From NCBI RefSeq assembly GCF_030270585.1, contig NZ_BSYI01000010.1, positions 1 through 64,000 of the forward strand: 64,000 nucleotides of DNA, given 5' to 3'. This DNA comes from Paralimibaculum aggregatum (GTDB lineage: Bacteria > Pseudomonadota > Alphaproteobacteria > Rhodobacterales > Rhodobacteraceae). Shown one piece after another: positions 54,108 to 63,119 of the stretch; position 1 is the first letter of the stretch; every line of letters begins with the position of its first letter. The notes beneath the pieces are model-generated. The model searched no databases. It was not told where the DNA came from and was given only the letters and a program-made list of their open reading frames with translations. The translations under genes and the position numbers were made by a program.

Positions 54108-56531
54108 TCAGCCCGCGCGCAGGCGCGTGTTTCCGGGGTCGTAGCGGCAGGGGGCGACCACCCGCACCGGCACCAGGCGGCCGAGGATCAGCGCCTCGAA
54201 GACCGTGCCCTCCGCCGCCAGCGCCGGCTCGACGAAGCCCATGCCGATGTTCTCGCCCACCCGGTGCCCCCAGCCGCCGCTGCTGGCGGTGCCGACCACG
54301 CGGTCTCCCTGCATCAGGCTGTCGCCGGCATGGATCGGCGCGGCGCCGTCCTCCACGACGAAGCTCACGAAGCGCCGCCGCGGCCCCTGCGCCTGCCGCG
54401 CGAGCAGCGCCGCCTTGCCTGGGAAATCCGGCTTGCCGAGATCGACGAAGCGCTCGAGCGCGCTCTCGAAGGGGTCGAACTCGGTGATCAGGTCGGCCTT
54501 CCAGTGGCGATATCCCTTCTCGAGCCGCATCGACTCCACCGCGAGGTTGCCGAAGCGCCCGAGCCCGAGCGGCGCGCCGGCCTCGACCAGCAGGTCATGC
54601 ACCCGCAGCAGCCCGGCATTCGGCACGTGCAACTCCCAGGCCAGCTCGCCGGAGAAGCTGACCGCCAGCGCGATCACCTCCACCGGGCCGACGAAGACCC
54701 GCCGCGCCGCGAGCCAGGGGAAGGCCTCCGCCGACCAGTCGGTGCGGGGCGAGACGCTGGCCATCAGCGCCCGCGCCTTCGGCCCGGCGACGACGAGAAT
54801 GGTCATCTCGTCGACCAGCGGGCGCAGGGTGATCGAGCCGTCCGCCGGGAGCCGCTCGGTCAGCCAGTCGAGATCGTGCAACTCGGCCGCCGCCGCCGAG
54901 CCCCAGAGCAGCCGGTCCTCCGCCATCAGCGCGACGGTGGCCTCGATCTTCACGCAGCCGGTCTCGGCCAGCGCATAGCAGAGCCCGACCCGGCCGGTGC
55001 GTTTCGGCAGGCGGCCGCAGACCAGCCCGTCGAGCCAGTCGCGCGCACCGGGGCCGGCGATCTCGATCCGATTGAAGCCGTTGACCTCCGCGAGGCCGAC
55101 CCGGTCGCGCACCGTCTCGACCTCGCGCGCCACCACGTCATGGGTCTCGGTGAAGCCGAAGCCGTGGGTCTCGGTGAAATCGGGCGCCGGCTTGTAGTAG
55201 AGCGCCCGCTCCCAGCCATTGACCACGCCGAACTCGGCCCCCGCCGCGGCCAGCACCGGGGTGAGCGGCGTCGTGCGCATCCGCCGCCCCGCCGGGCGGT
55301 GCTCGTGCGGGCGGTGGAAGCGGAACTCGTTCTGGTAGTCCTCGACCGCCTTCAGCGCGGTGAACTCCACCGTCGCCCAGGGGCCGAAGCGGCGCGGGTC
55401 GAGGCACCAGGTGTCATAGACCGCCTCGCCATGCACCATCATCTGCGCCAGCAGCCAGCCGTGGCCGCCGCCCTCGCCGAGCCCGGCGCGCAGCCCGGTG
55501 ATGCACCAGGCGTTGCGCCTGCGGGGGATCCGCCCGACCAGCGGCAACCCGTCCGGCGTGTAGGTGATCGGGCCGTTGATGATGGTGTGGATGCCGGTCT
55601 CGGTGAGGCAGGGCATGCGCTCGAACACGTTCTCCAGCACCGGCAGCACGCGGTCCGGGTCGTCCGGCGAGAGCGCCATGGTGAAGCCGGGGTCGATGCC
55701 GTCGAGCCCCCAGGTCCGGCAGTCCTGCTCGTAGAAGCCGACCAGCAGCCCCTGCTTCTCCTGCCGGGCATAGAAATCGTCGGTCGGGCAGCGGATCAGC
55801 GGCACGCGGCGGCCGAAGGCCTCGATCCCGGCCAGCGGCTCGGTGAGGAAATACTGGTGCTCCATCGAGGCGACCGGGAGCTGCACCCCCATCATCGCGC
55901 CCACCTCGTTGCAGCGATAGCCGCCCGCGTTGATCACGTGCTCGGCATGGATGTCGCCCTTCGGGGTGTGCACGATCCATCCGTCGGCGGTCTCGGTCAG
56001 GCCGGTGACGGGGGTGTGGCGGTGCACCTCCGCGCCGGCCTTGCGGGCGCGCCGGGCCAGCGCCTGGCAGAGCTGCGCCGGGTCGATATCGCCGTCCAGC
56101 GGGTCCCAGAGCGCGCCGAGCAGCCCGCCCGGCACGATCAGCGGATGGCGGCGGGCGCATTCCTCGGCATCGATCAGCTCGAACTCCACCCCCATGCCCC
56201 TGGCCACCGACATGAAGTGCCGGTAGCCCTCGATGTGCCAGGGCTCGGAGGCAAGCCGGAGGCCGCCATCGGCGTGGTGGTAGTTGATCGGGTAGTCCGG
56301 GTCCTCGGCCAGTTCCTTGTAGAGCGCGATGGAATGGCTCTTGAGGCCGACCATGGTCTGCACCGCGCCGAAATTGGTGACCTGCGCGGCGGAATGCCAG
56401 GTGGTGCCGGAGGTCAGCTCGTCACGCTCCAGCAGCATGACATCCGTCCAGCCCTCCTGCGTGAGATGATAGAGGGCCGAGCAGCCCCCGATCCCGCCGC
56501 CGATCACCACTGCCCGTGCCGTAGTCCGCAT
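54108..56531 (-). CDS. dimethylglycine/sarcosine dehydrogenase-like flavoprotein
   Basis: The 807-residue protein joins an N-terminal FAD-dependent amine dehydrogenase (VVIGGGIGGCSALYHL; TTWHSAAQV, with the His that usually carries covalent FAD) to a C-terminal GcvT-like folate-binding domain (GFNRIEIAGPGARDWLDGL, ESMRLEKGYRHWKADL), the architecture of DMGDH. It likely oxidises N-methyl groups and passes formaldehyde equivalents to tetrahydrofolate. ATG 56531 (with ATG 56534 adjacent) is preceded by TGGAGG, so the longer start at 56546 is less likely. It is divergent from an MttB-family gene. Confidence 0.92.
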   Translation of the reverse strand: MRTTARAVVIGGGIGGCSALYHLTQEGWTDVMLLERDELTSGTTWHSAAQVTNFGAVQTMVGLKSHSIALYKELAEDPDYPINYHHADGGLRLASEPWHIEGYRHFMSVARGMGVEFELIDAEECARRHPLIVPGGLLGALWDPLDGDIDPAQLCQALARRARKAGAEVHRHTPVTGLTETADGWIVHTPKGDIHAEHVINAGGYRCNEVGAMMGVQLPVASMEHQYFLTEPLAGIEAFGRRVPLIRCPTDDFYARQEKQGLLVGFYEQDCRTWGLDGIDPGFTMALSPDDPDRVLPVLENVFERMPCLTETGIHTIINGPITYTPDGLPLVGRIPRRRNAWCITGLRAGLGEGGGHGWLLAQMMVHGEAVYDTWCLDPRRFGPWATVEFTALKAVEDYQNEFRFHRPHEHRPAGRRMRTTPLTPVLAAAGAEFGVVNGWERALYYKPAPDFTETHGFGFTETHDVVAREVETVRDRVGLAEVNGFNRIEIAGPGARDWLDGLVCGRLPKRTGRVGLCYALAETGCVKIEATVALMAEDRLLWGSAAAAELHDLDWLTERLPADGSITLRPLVDEMTILVVAGPKARALMASVSPRTDWSAEAFPWLAARRVFVGPVEVIALAVSFSGELAWELHVPNAGLLRVHDLLVEAGAPLGLGRFGNLAVESMRLEKGYRHWKADLITEFDPFESALERFVDLGKPDFPGKAALLARQAQGPRRRFVSFVVEDGAAPIHAGDSLMQGDRVVGTASSGGWGHRVGENIGMGFVEPALAAEGTVFEALILGRLVPVRVVAPCRYDPGNTRLRAG

Positions 56532-56687
56532 CATCGCCTCCACCATGCATCGGCGGCGATCCTTCCGCCGCGCGGGGCGGGCAGGCAAGGGCGCAGCGAT
56601 CCCCTGCGGGAAATCCGCAGGCGGCCTTCGGATTTTCCGCCGAGGCAGACGCGTGCTGGACCGCGGGACCGGCCCGGCGCCATGCTC

Positions 56688-56719
56688 CGGGGAAACAGGG
56701 CGACGGGGAAACAGGGCGG
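56688..56719. repeat. 16-bp tandem direct repeat upstream of mttB-like gene
   Basis: CGGGGAAACAGGGCGA at 56688-56703 is followed directly by CGGGGAAACAGGGCGG at 56704-56719, in the 197-base divergent space between the DMGDH-like and MttB-like genes. It ends in the ribosome site of the latter (GGAGGTG, 56718-56724). It may be an operator or a duplication. Confidence 0.6.
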
Positions 56720-56728
56720 AGGTGCGGC

Positions 56729-58261
56729 ATGGAACGACGGGAGAGCACGGCGCGGCGGCGGGGGCGGGCAACCCGGGTGGCATCCCGCAGGGGGCCCGAG
56801 CCCGAGGCCAATCCTGCGCCGCCGGGCCAGAGCGGCGGGCGCTATGCCCCGCTCACCGAGCCCGAGCTCGTGCAGATCACCGAGGCCGCGTTCACGCTGC
56901 TGGCGGAGCTCGGCATCGGCGAGGTGCCCGCGGTGGTGCGCGAGGCCGCCCATGCCCGCGGCGCCAGCACCGACGAACGCGGCCGCCTGCGCCTGCCCCG
57001 CGCGCTGGTCGAGGAGATGGTCGCCGGTGCCGCGAAGGAGTTCACCTTCCACGGCCGCGACCCGCGCCACGACATCTCCATCGGCGCCGAGCGCGTGCAT
57101 TTCGGCACCGGCGGCGCGGCGGTGCAGGTGCTCGAGCCGGAGACCGGGCGCTACCGCCCCTCGACGCTGGCCGACCTGCGCGCCTTTGCCCGGCTCGCCG
57201 ATGCGCTGCCCAACATTTCCTGGTTCACCCGCTGCTGCATCGCCACCGATATCGAGGACAGCTTCGCGCTCGACGTGAACACCGCCCATGCCCTGCTCTG
57301 CGGCACCGCGAAGCCGGTCGGCACCGCCTTCACCCTGGCCAGCCATGTCGGCCCGATCATCGAGATGTTCGACATCGCCCTCGGCGGGCCGGGGCGTTTC
57401 CGCGAGCGGCCCTTCTGCAAGGCGCACATCTCGCCGGTGATCTCGCCGATGCGCTTCGGCGAGGATGCCGTGGAGGTGACGCTGGAATGCATCCGCCTCG
57501 GCGTGCCGATCAACTGCATCATCGCCGCGCAGTCCGGCGCCACCGCCCCGGCGACGCTGGCGGGCTTCCTCGCGCAGTCCCTCGCCGAGACGCTGAGCGG
57601 GCTGGTGCTGGTCAACCTCTTCGCCCCCGGCCATCCGATGATCTTCTCCAACTGGCCGCTGGTGATCGACCTGCGCACCGGCGCCTTCTGCGGCGGCGGC
57701 GGCGAGATCAGCGTGATGAACGCCGCCGCGGCACAGCTCGCCAACCGGCTCGGGCTGCCCTCGGGGGTGGCCTGCTCGATGGCGGATGCCAAGGCGGTGG
57801 ATGCGCAGATGGGGGCCGAGAAGGCGCTCTCCGCCGCGCTCACCGGCATGGCCGGCGCCAACATGGTCTACGAGGCCGCCGGCATGACCGCCTCGCTGCT
57901 CGGCGCCAGCTTCGAGGCGATGGTGCTCGACGACGAGATGCTCGGCCATGTGCACCGCGCGATCCGCGGCATCGAGGTCAATGACGAGACGCTCGGCCTC
58001 GGCGCGATCCGCGAGGCGGTGCTGGGCGAGGGGCATTTCCTCGGCGCGGCGCACACCATGGCGGCGATGCAGCGGGACTATCTCTACCCGAAGCTCGCCG
58101 ACCGCGACGCGCCCGCGGTCTGGGCCGAGAAGGGCGCGCGCGATGCCGCCGCCCGCGCGCGGGAGCGGGTGCGCGAGATCCTCGCGGCGCCGGATGCCGG
58201 GCACCTCGCGCCGGAGGCCGATGCGGCGATCCGGGCGCGGTTCCCGATCCGGCCGGGCTGA
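56729..58261 (+). CDS. MttB-family (trimethylamine methyltransferase superfamily) methyltransferase, non-pyrrolysine
   Basis: A 510-residue COG5598/MttB-type protein. Family members transfer methyl groups from quaternary or tertiary amines such as glycine betaine to a corrinoid protein. Landmarks: LTEPELVQITEAAFTLLAELG, VHFGTGGAAVQVL, KPVGTAFTLASHVGPIIEMF, and NDETLGLGAIREAVLGEGHF near the C-terminus. There is no in-frame TAG, so no pyrrolysine. A 40-residue Arg/Pro leader precedes the domain. GGAGGTG precedes ATG 56729. No corrinoid-protein gene is nearby. Confidence 0.9.
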   Translation: MERRESTARRRGRATRVASRRGPEPEANPAPPGQSGGRYAPLTEPELVQITEAAFTLLAELGIGEVPAVVREAAHARGASTDERGRLRLPRALVEEMVAGAAKEFTFHGRDPRHDISIGAERVHFGTGGAAVQVLEPETGRYRPSTLADLRAFARLADALPNISWFTRCCIATDIEDSFALDVNTAHALLCGTAKPVGTAFTLASHVGPIIEMFDIALGGPGRFRERPFCKAHISPVISPMRFGEDAVEVTLECIRLGVPINCIIAAQSGATAPATLAGFLAQSLAETLSGLVLVNLFAPGHPMIFSNWPLVIDLRTGAFCGGGGEISVMNAAAAQLANRLGLPSGVACSMADAKAVDAQMGAEKALSAALTGMAGANMVYEAAGMTASLLGASFEAMVLDDEMLGHVHRAIRGIEVNDETLGLGAIREAVLGEGHFLGAAHTMAAMQRDYLYPKLADRDAPAVWAEKGARDAAARARERVREILAAPDAGHLAPEADAAIRARFPIRPG

Positions 58262-58267
58262 GACGCG

Positions 58268-59893
58268 CTACCCCGCCGCGGTGAGCTTCTCGAAGAGCCG
58301 CGCCACCGCCTCGGCGCCGGGATCGTTGTGCCCGGCAAGGCTCGCCGCCGCGACATAGCTCGCCCGGCCGGCGCGCGCCCGGGTGATCGCGGCCGTTGCA
58401 TCGGCCCCGCCCCGCGCCGCCCCGGCCGCCGCCGCGAGCCCGTCCGGCAGCGCCTCGAGCGCCGGCTGCAGCGCGTCGATCATCGTCCGGTCGCCCGGCC
58501 GCGCGCCGCCGACCTGCTGCACCCGGTCGAGCCCGGCCTTCAGCGCGCCGATGCCGTCCTTGCCGCTGGCCGAGGCATCCCCCGCCGCGGCGAAGAAGAT
58601 CGCCAGCAGCACGCCCGAGGAGCCGCCCATGGTCTGGCTGAGCTCGAGCCCGATGGCGCGGTAGAGCTGCGTGCGGTCCGCCAGCGGCAGCCGGTCCATC
58701 GCGCCGATCAGCGCCCGCGCCGCGGTGGCCAGGGTGCTGCCGGTGTCGCCGTCGCCGGATTTCGCGTCGAGCGCGTTCAGATCCGCCTCCGCATCGATCA
58801 GGATGCCGCAGCAGCGCTCGATGAAGGCCCGCGCCTCGGGGTTGGCCGAGGGGATCGGCTGGATCGGCGTCAGCCCGTCCGGCAGCGCCGCCACCGCCAC
58901 CTCGCCGAGCGCGAGGCAACCCGGCCAGGCCGCCGGCGCCACCGGGGCGAGCAGCGCCGCCTCGTCGGCCTTGGTCACCGGCAGCAGCGAGACCGAGAAG
59001 CCCTGCATGTCGAGCGAGGTCATCAGCGGCGCCGGGCCGATCAGCCAGTGTAGCTGCCCGCCGATGCGCGAGCGGCTGAGCTCCTCGGCCAGCACCCCCA
59101 TCTCGAGCGGCGTCGCCCCGCCGAGATTGTTGAGCAGCGCCGCATGCGGCCCCGGCCCGATGGCCGGCGCGAGCCGGTCCACCACCATCTCCATCGCGTC
59201 GAGCGCGGTCGAGAACTCCACCTGCTCGATGCCCGGCTCGCCATGGATGCCGAGGCCGAGCTCCGCCTTGCCGGCGCCGATCCGGTCCTCCTTGGGCGAG
59301 CCCGGGATGGTGCAGGTGTCGAGCGACATGCCGATCGAGACGACGCCCTTCACCACCCGCTGCGCGGCCTCGGCCACGGTGTCGAGATCGGCCCCCTGCT
59401 CGGCCAGCGCGCCGGCGATCTTGTGCACGAAGAGCGTGCCCGCCACGCCGCGCGCCTGCGGCAGGTCGGGCAGCGCCACGTCGTCGTCGACGATCACCAT
59501 CGCGACCTTCAGCCCCTGCGCCCGCGCGCGCTCCGCCGCGAGGCCGAAATTCAGCCGGTCGCCGGTGTAGTTCTTGACGATCAGCAGGCAGCCCGCCTTG
59601 CCGGTGACGGCGAGGATGCCGGCCAGCACCGCATCCACCGACGGCGAGGCGAAGATGTCGCCGCAGACCGCCGCCGTCAGCATCCCCTGGCCGACGAAGC
59701 CGGCATGGCTCGGCTCGTGCCCGGAGCCGCCGCCGGAGACCAGCGCCACCTTCGAGCGGTCCCAGTCGGAGCGCACCACCACCTTGATGTGCGGATAGCC
59801 GTCGAGCCGGGCGAGCCGCCCGCCGCCGGTACGCAGCGTGCCGTCGATCGCTTCGGTGACCAGCGTCTCCTTCGCGTTGATGAACTGCTTCAT
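58268..59893 (-). CDS. dak: dihydroxyacetone kinase, fused DhaK-DhaL (ATP-dependent type)
   Basis: The 541-residue enzyme phosphorylates dihydroxyacetone (or a related ketotriose) with ATP. The DhaK part (residues 1-330) has ALVSGGGSGHEPSHAGFVG and GLGIHGEPGIE, with the His that binds substrate covalently; the DhaL part has AKSGDGDTGSTLATAA and MGGSSGVLLAIFF for Mg-ATP. The single-chain form lacks the PTS-dependent DhaM, so it is ATP-dependent. ATG 59893 follows the ABC ATPase gene by 16 bases, so it is the last gene of the transporter operon. Confidence 0.94.
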   Translation of the reverse strand: MKQFINAKETLVTEAIDGTLRTGGGRLARLDGYPHIKVVVRSDWDRSKVALVSGGGSGHEPSHAGFVGQGMLTAAVCGDIFASPSVDAVLAGILAVTGKAGCLLIVKNYTGDRLNFGLAAERARAQGLKVAMVIVDDDVALPDLPQARGVAGTLFVHKIAGALAEQGADLDTVAEAAQRVVKGVVSIGMSLDTCTIPGSPKEDRIGAGKAELGLGIHGEPGIEQVEFSTALDAMEMVVDRLAPAIGPGPHAALLNNLGGATPLEMGVLAEELSRSRIGGQLHWLIGPAPLMTSLDMQGFSVSLLPVTKADEAALLAPVAPAAWPGCLALGEVAVAALPDGLTPIQPIPSANPEARAFIERCCGILIDAEADLNALDAKSGDGDTGSTLATAARALIGAMDRLPLADRTQLYRAIGLELSQTMGGSSGVLLAIFFAAAGDASASGKDGIGALKAGLDRVQQVGGARPGDRTMIDALQPALEALPDGLAAAAGAARGGADATAAITRARAGRASYVAAASLAGHNDPGAEAVARLFEKLTAAG

Positions 59894-59909
59894 GGGTCGG
59901 GTCCTCTCC

Positions 59910-60902
59910 TCAGATCCGGTCGCCGGAGACATCGAAATAGAGCGCGTTGCGGGGCTGGATGGCGAGCGCGTCGCCCGGCTCCAGCGGGGTGTGGGCATCG
60001 GCCAGCGTGACGATCTCGTGGCCGTCCAGGGTCAGGTGCAGCCGGGTCTGGTCGCCGAGATGCTCGATGCGCGCGACGCGGGCCTCGCGGCCCTCGCCTT
60101 GGGCGATGTGCTCGGGGCGGAGCCCGATGGTCGCCGCCCCCGCCGGCGCCCCGGCGAAGAGATCCGCCGGCAGCGCGTTGATCCGCGGCAGGCCGAGCCG
60201 CCCGGCGACATAGAGGCTCACCGGGTTCTCGTAGATCTCCCGCGGGCTGCCGAGCTGCACCAGCCGGCCGGCATCGAGCACGCCGACATGGGTCGCCATG
60301 GTCATCGCCTCGATCTGGTCGTGGGTGACGTAGAGCATGGTCGCCCCGAGCCCGGCCTGGATGCGCTTGAGCTCGACCCGCAGATCGGCGCGCAGCTTGG
60401 CGTCGAGCGAGCTCAGCGGCTCGTCCATCAGGTGGATCTCCGGCTCGCGCACCAGCGCCCGGCCGATCGAGACGCGCTGCATCTCGCCGCCCGAGAGCGC
60501 GGTGGCCCGGTTGTCGAGCTTGTGGGCGATGCGCAGCACCTCCGCCACCTCCGCCACCTTGCGCCGGATCTCGTCCTCGGGCGTGCGCAGGATCGGCGAG
60601 CGCAGCGGGAAGGCCAGGTTCTCCCGCACCGTCATGTGCGGATAGAGCGAGTATTGCTGGAACACCATCGCGACATTGCGCGCGGCCGGGCTCTCGCCCG
60701 CCACCGAGCGCCCGCCGATCAGGATGTCGCCGGCATCCGGCGCCTCGAGCCCGGCGATCAGGCGCAGCGTCGTGGTCTTGCCGGCGCCGGTCGGACCGAG
60801 CAGCACCACGAAGGCGCCATCCGGCACGACCATCGAGATCGCGTCGACCGCCTGCGTCGGTCCGAAGGCCTTGGAGACCTCGCTGAGCACAACCTCAGCC
60901 AT
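59910..60902 (-). CDS. ABC transporter ATPase (MalK-like, glycerol/polyol type)
   Basis: A 330-residue MalK/UgpC-type ATPase with Walker A GPTGAGKT, Q-loop VFQQYSLYPHMTV, signature ALSGGEMQRVSIGRAL, Walker B IHLMDEP, and a C-terminal OB-like regulatory domain. It overlaps the upstream ATPase by eight bases. Two ATPases in one operon is the layout of the rhizobial glycerol transporter (GlpS/GlpT), and the downstream kinase supports a triose or polyol substrate. Confidence 0.92.
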   Translation of the reverse strand: MAEVVLSEVSKAFGPTQAVDAISMVVPDGAFVVLLGPTGAGKTTTLRLIAGLEAPDAGDILIGGRSVAGESPAARNVAMVFQQYSLYPHMTVRENLAFPLRSPILRTPEDEIRRKVAEVAEVLRIAHKLDNRATALSGGEMQRVSIGRALVREPEIHLMDEPLSSLDAKLRADLRVELKRIQAGLGATMLYVTHDQIEAMTMATHVGVLDAGRLVQLGSPREIYENPVSLYVAGRLGLPRINALPADLFAGAPAGAATIGLRPEHIAQGEGREARVARIEHLGDQTRLHLTLDGHEIVTLADAHTPLEPGDALAIQPRNALYFDVSGDRI

Positions 60903-61992
60903 GGGAGAGCACCCCCTCGTTCAGGTCCGAGCGGATCGCGCGGCCGGTCTGGTTGTCGAAGAGCGTCGCCGTGGCGCCGTTGAAGGCGAGCCCCACGGTC
61001 TCGCCCACCCGGGCCGGCTGGTCGGAGGCGATGCGCGCCTTCACCTCGCCGTTCGGCGTCGCCAGCGTGACGATCTGCGTGGTGCCGAGATACTCCGCCG
61101 CGACGATCTCGCCGCGATAGCCGGCGCTGTCGGAGAGCCGCACATGCTCCGGCCGCACGCCATAGACCATGTCGCCGTCGAACGGCTCGCGCAGCGCCGG
61201 GATGCCGAGCGGCTGATGCGAGAGCACCGCCTCGGTCGCCCCCGCCTCGAGGCTGCCATGGAAGCGCAGGAAGTTCATCGAGGGCGAGCCGATGAAATCC
61301 GCCACGAACAGGCTCGCCGGCTTGTCGTAGATGTCCTGCGGCGTGCCGAACTGCTCGATCACCCCGTGGTTCATCACCACGATCTTGTCGCCCATCTGCA
61401 TCGCCTCGAGCTGGTCATGGGTGACATAGACGGTTGTCGCGCCCATCCTGTCGTGCAGTTTCCGCAGCTCTTCGGACATATGTTCGCGGAACTCGGCATC
61501 GAGCGCGCCGAGCGGCTCGTCCATCAGGAAGCATTTCGGCTCGCGCACGATGGCCCGGCCGAGCGCGACGCGCTGGCGGTCGCCGCCCGAGAGCCCGCCC
61601 ACCGGCCGGTCGAGGATCTCCTCGATGCCGAGGATCTTCGCCACCTCCGCCACCTTCTCGCGGACCTGCGCACGCGGCATGCCCTGGCTCACCAGCGGAT
61701 AGCTGATGTTCCTGCGAACGTTCATGTGGGGATAGAGTGCGAACATCTGGAACACGAAGGCGATGTCGCGCTCCGAGGCCGGGCGCTGGCCGACCTCCTC
61801 GCCGCCGATGTAGATCTCGCCCGAGGTCGGCAGCTCGAGCCCGGCGATCATGCGCAGCGTCGTCGTCTTGCCGCAGCCCGAGGGGCCGAGCAGCATGAAG
61901 AACTCGCCGTCCTCCACCTTGAAGGAGGACGACTGCACGGCGGTGAACTCGCCGAACTCCTTGCGCAGGTTGCGGATCACGATCTCAGCCAT
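60895..61992 (-). CDS. ABC transporter ATPase (MalK-like), second subunit
   Basis: A 365-residue paralogue of the next ATPase with Walker A GPSGCGKT, Q-loop VFQMFALYPHMNV, signature GLSGGDRQRVALGRAI (LSGGD rather than LSGGQ), Walker B CFLMDEP and a TOBE-type C-terminus. Transporters of this type use two different ATPases as a heterodimer. It starts three bases after the small membrane protein gene. Confidence 0.92.
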   Translation of the reverse strand: MAEIVIRNLRKEFGEFTAVQSSSFKVEDGEFFMLLGPSGCGKTTTLRMIAGLELPTSGEIYIGGEEVGQRPASERDIAFVFQMFALYPHMNVRRNISYPLVSQGMPRAQVREKVAEVAKILGIEEILDRPVGGLSGGDRQRVALGRAIVREPKCFLMDEPLGALDAEFREHMSEELRKLHDRMGATTVYVTHDQLEAMQMGDKIVVMNHGVIEQFGTPQDIYDKPASLFVADFIGSPSMNFLRFHGSLEAGATEAVLSHQPLGIPALREPFDGDMVYGVRPEHVRLSDSAGYRGEIVAAEYLGTTQIVTLATPNGEVKARIASDQPARVGETVGLAFNGATATLFDNQTGRAIRSDLNEGVLSHG

Positions 61993-61995
61993 GAC

Positions 61996-62184
61996 TCACT
62001 CCGGGAAATGGCTGACGACGATGAACATCACCGTGCCGGTCAGCGTGACGATGAACGACCAGGTGAAGGCCCAGAGCACGAAGGGCTGCATCAGCATGAA
62101 GACGCCGAGCGCGATCAGCACCGAGGCGACAATCTCCCAGGGCCCGCGCCGGAGCCGCAGGAGGCCGGAAAGGAAACCCGTCAT
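61996..62184 (-). CDS. small two-helix membrane protein (DUF2160-like) of the transporter operon
   Basis: A 62-residue protein with two hydrophobic helices (VASVLIALGVFMLMQPFVLWAF and FIVTLTGTVMFIVV) joined by a short turn; the N-terminus is positive (LLRLRRG). Proteins of the DUF2160 type sit at this position in glycerol-type ABC operons (GlpU in rhizobia). Its start overlaps the stop of the permease gene (ATGA). The role is unknown, perhaps stabilising the permease. Confidence 0.8.
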   Translation of the reverse strand: MTGFLSGLLRLRRGPWEIVASVLIALGVFMLMQPFVLWAFTWSFIVTLTGTVMFIVVSHFPE

Positions 62185-63119
62185 TTGCGCACCGCTCCGA
62201 AGGTGATCCCGCGCAGCAGATGCTTGCGCAGCAGGATGGTGAAGACCATCACCGGCAGCAGGAACAGCGTGGCACCCGCCGCCACCGCCGGCCAGTCCTG
62301 CCCGCCGACGCCGATGATCGTGGGGATGAAGGGCGGCGCGGTCTGCGCCGTGCCCGAGGTCAGCAGCACCGCGAAGGCGTATTCGTTCCAGGCGAAGATC
62401 AGGCAGAAGATCGCCGTCGCCGCGATGCCGGTGGCCGCCTGCGGCAGCACCACCTTCCGGAACGCCTGGAAGCGGGTATAGCCGTCGATCAGCGCCGCCT
62501 CCTCGTATTCGCGCGGGATCTCGTCCATGAAGCCCTTGAGCAGCCAGACCGAGAGCGAGAGGTTGACCGCCGTGTAGAGCAGGATCATCCCGGCATGGGT
62601 GTCGGAAAGCCCGAGCGAGCGGAACATCAGGAAGATCGGGATCGCCACGGCGATCGGCGGCATCATCCGGGTCGAGAGGATGAAGAACAGCAGGTCGTCC
62701 TTCAGCGGCACCCGGTAGCGCGAGAAGGCATAGGCCGCCAGCGTGCCGAGGAACACCGAGAGGAAGGTCGAGCCGAAGCCGATGATGACAGAGTTGAGGA
62801 ACCGCTCGCCGAAGCGCGAGGGCCCGGCGATCACCATGCCCTTGGCATGCACCATCTCCTCGTACCAGCTCTCCGGCGGGTTCTCGGCCAGATAGGCCTC
62901 GGTCTGCCGGGTCTGCGTGGTGAAGAGGTTCACATAGCCCTCCAGCGTCGGCTCGAAGGCGAGCTTCGGGGGATAGGCGATGGCGTCCGAGGGCGACTTG
63001 AACCCGGTGGTGAAGATCCAGAGCAGCGGCAGCAGCGTGATCACGGCATAGAGGGCGACCAGCACCCCGGCGATCCATTGCTGCCGGCGGCTCGGCGCGG
63101 TCACGGAATAGGCGCTCAT
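62181..63119 (-). CDS. ABC transporter permease (MalG-like)
   Basis: A 312-residue inner-membrane permease with six predicted helices, a long periplasmic loop (residues about 55-110) and the EAA loop EYEEAALIDGYTRFQAFRKVVLP that contacts the ATPases. The start at 63119 overlaps the first permease's stop (ATGA). GlpQ-type is likely from operon context. Confidence 0.93.
   Translation of the reverse strand: MSAYSVTAPSRRQQWIAGVLVALYAVITLLPLLWIFTTGFKSPSDAIAYPPKLAFEPTLEGYVNLFTTQTRQTEAYLAENPPESWYEEMVHAKGMVIAGPSRFGERFLNSVIIGFGSTFLSVFLGTLAAYAFSRYRVPLKDDLLFFILSTRMMPPIAVAIPIFLMFRSLGLSDTHAGMILLYTAVNLSLSVWLLKGFMDEIPREYEEAALIDGYTRFQAFRKVVLPQAATGIAATAIFCLIFAWNEYAFAVLLTSGTAQTAPPFIPTIIGVGGQDWPAVAAGATLFLLPVMVFTILLRKHLLRGITFGAVRK

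Noticed and set aside
49413-57278. Very long plus-strand open frame of 2,621 codons
   Set aside because: It is the antisense shadow of ppc, the NmrA-like gene and the DMGDH-like gene, open only because of GC-rich codon bias; it has no family motifs or start signal.
56729-58261. Pyrrolysine (amber) reading in the MttB-like gene
   Set aside because: There is no in-frame TAG; the protein belongs to the non-pyrrolysine branch.
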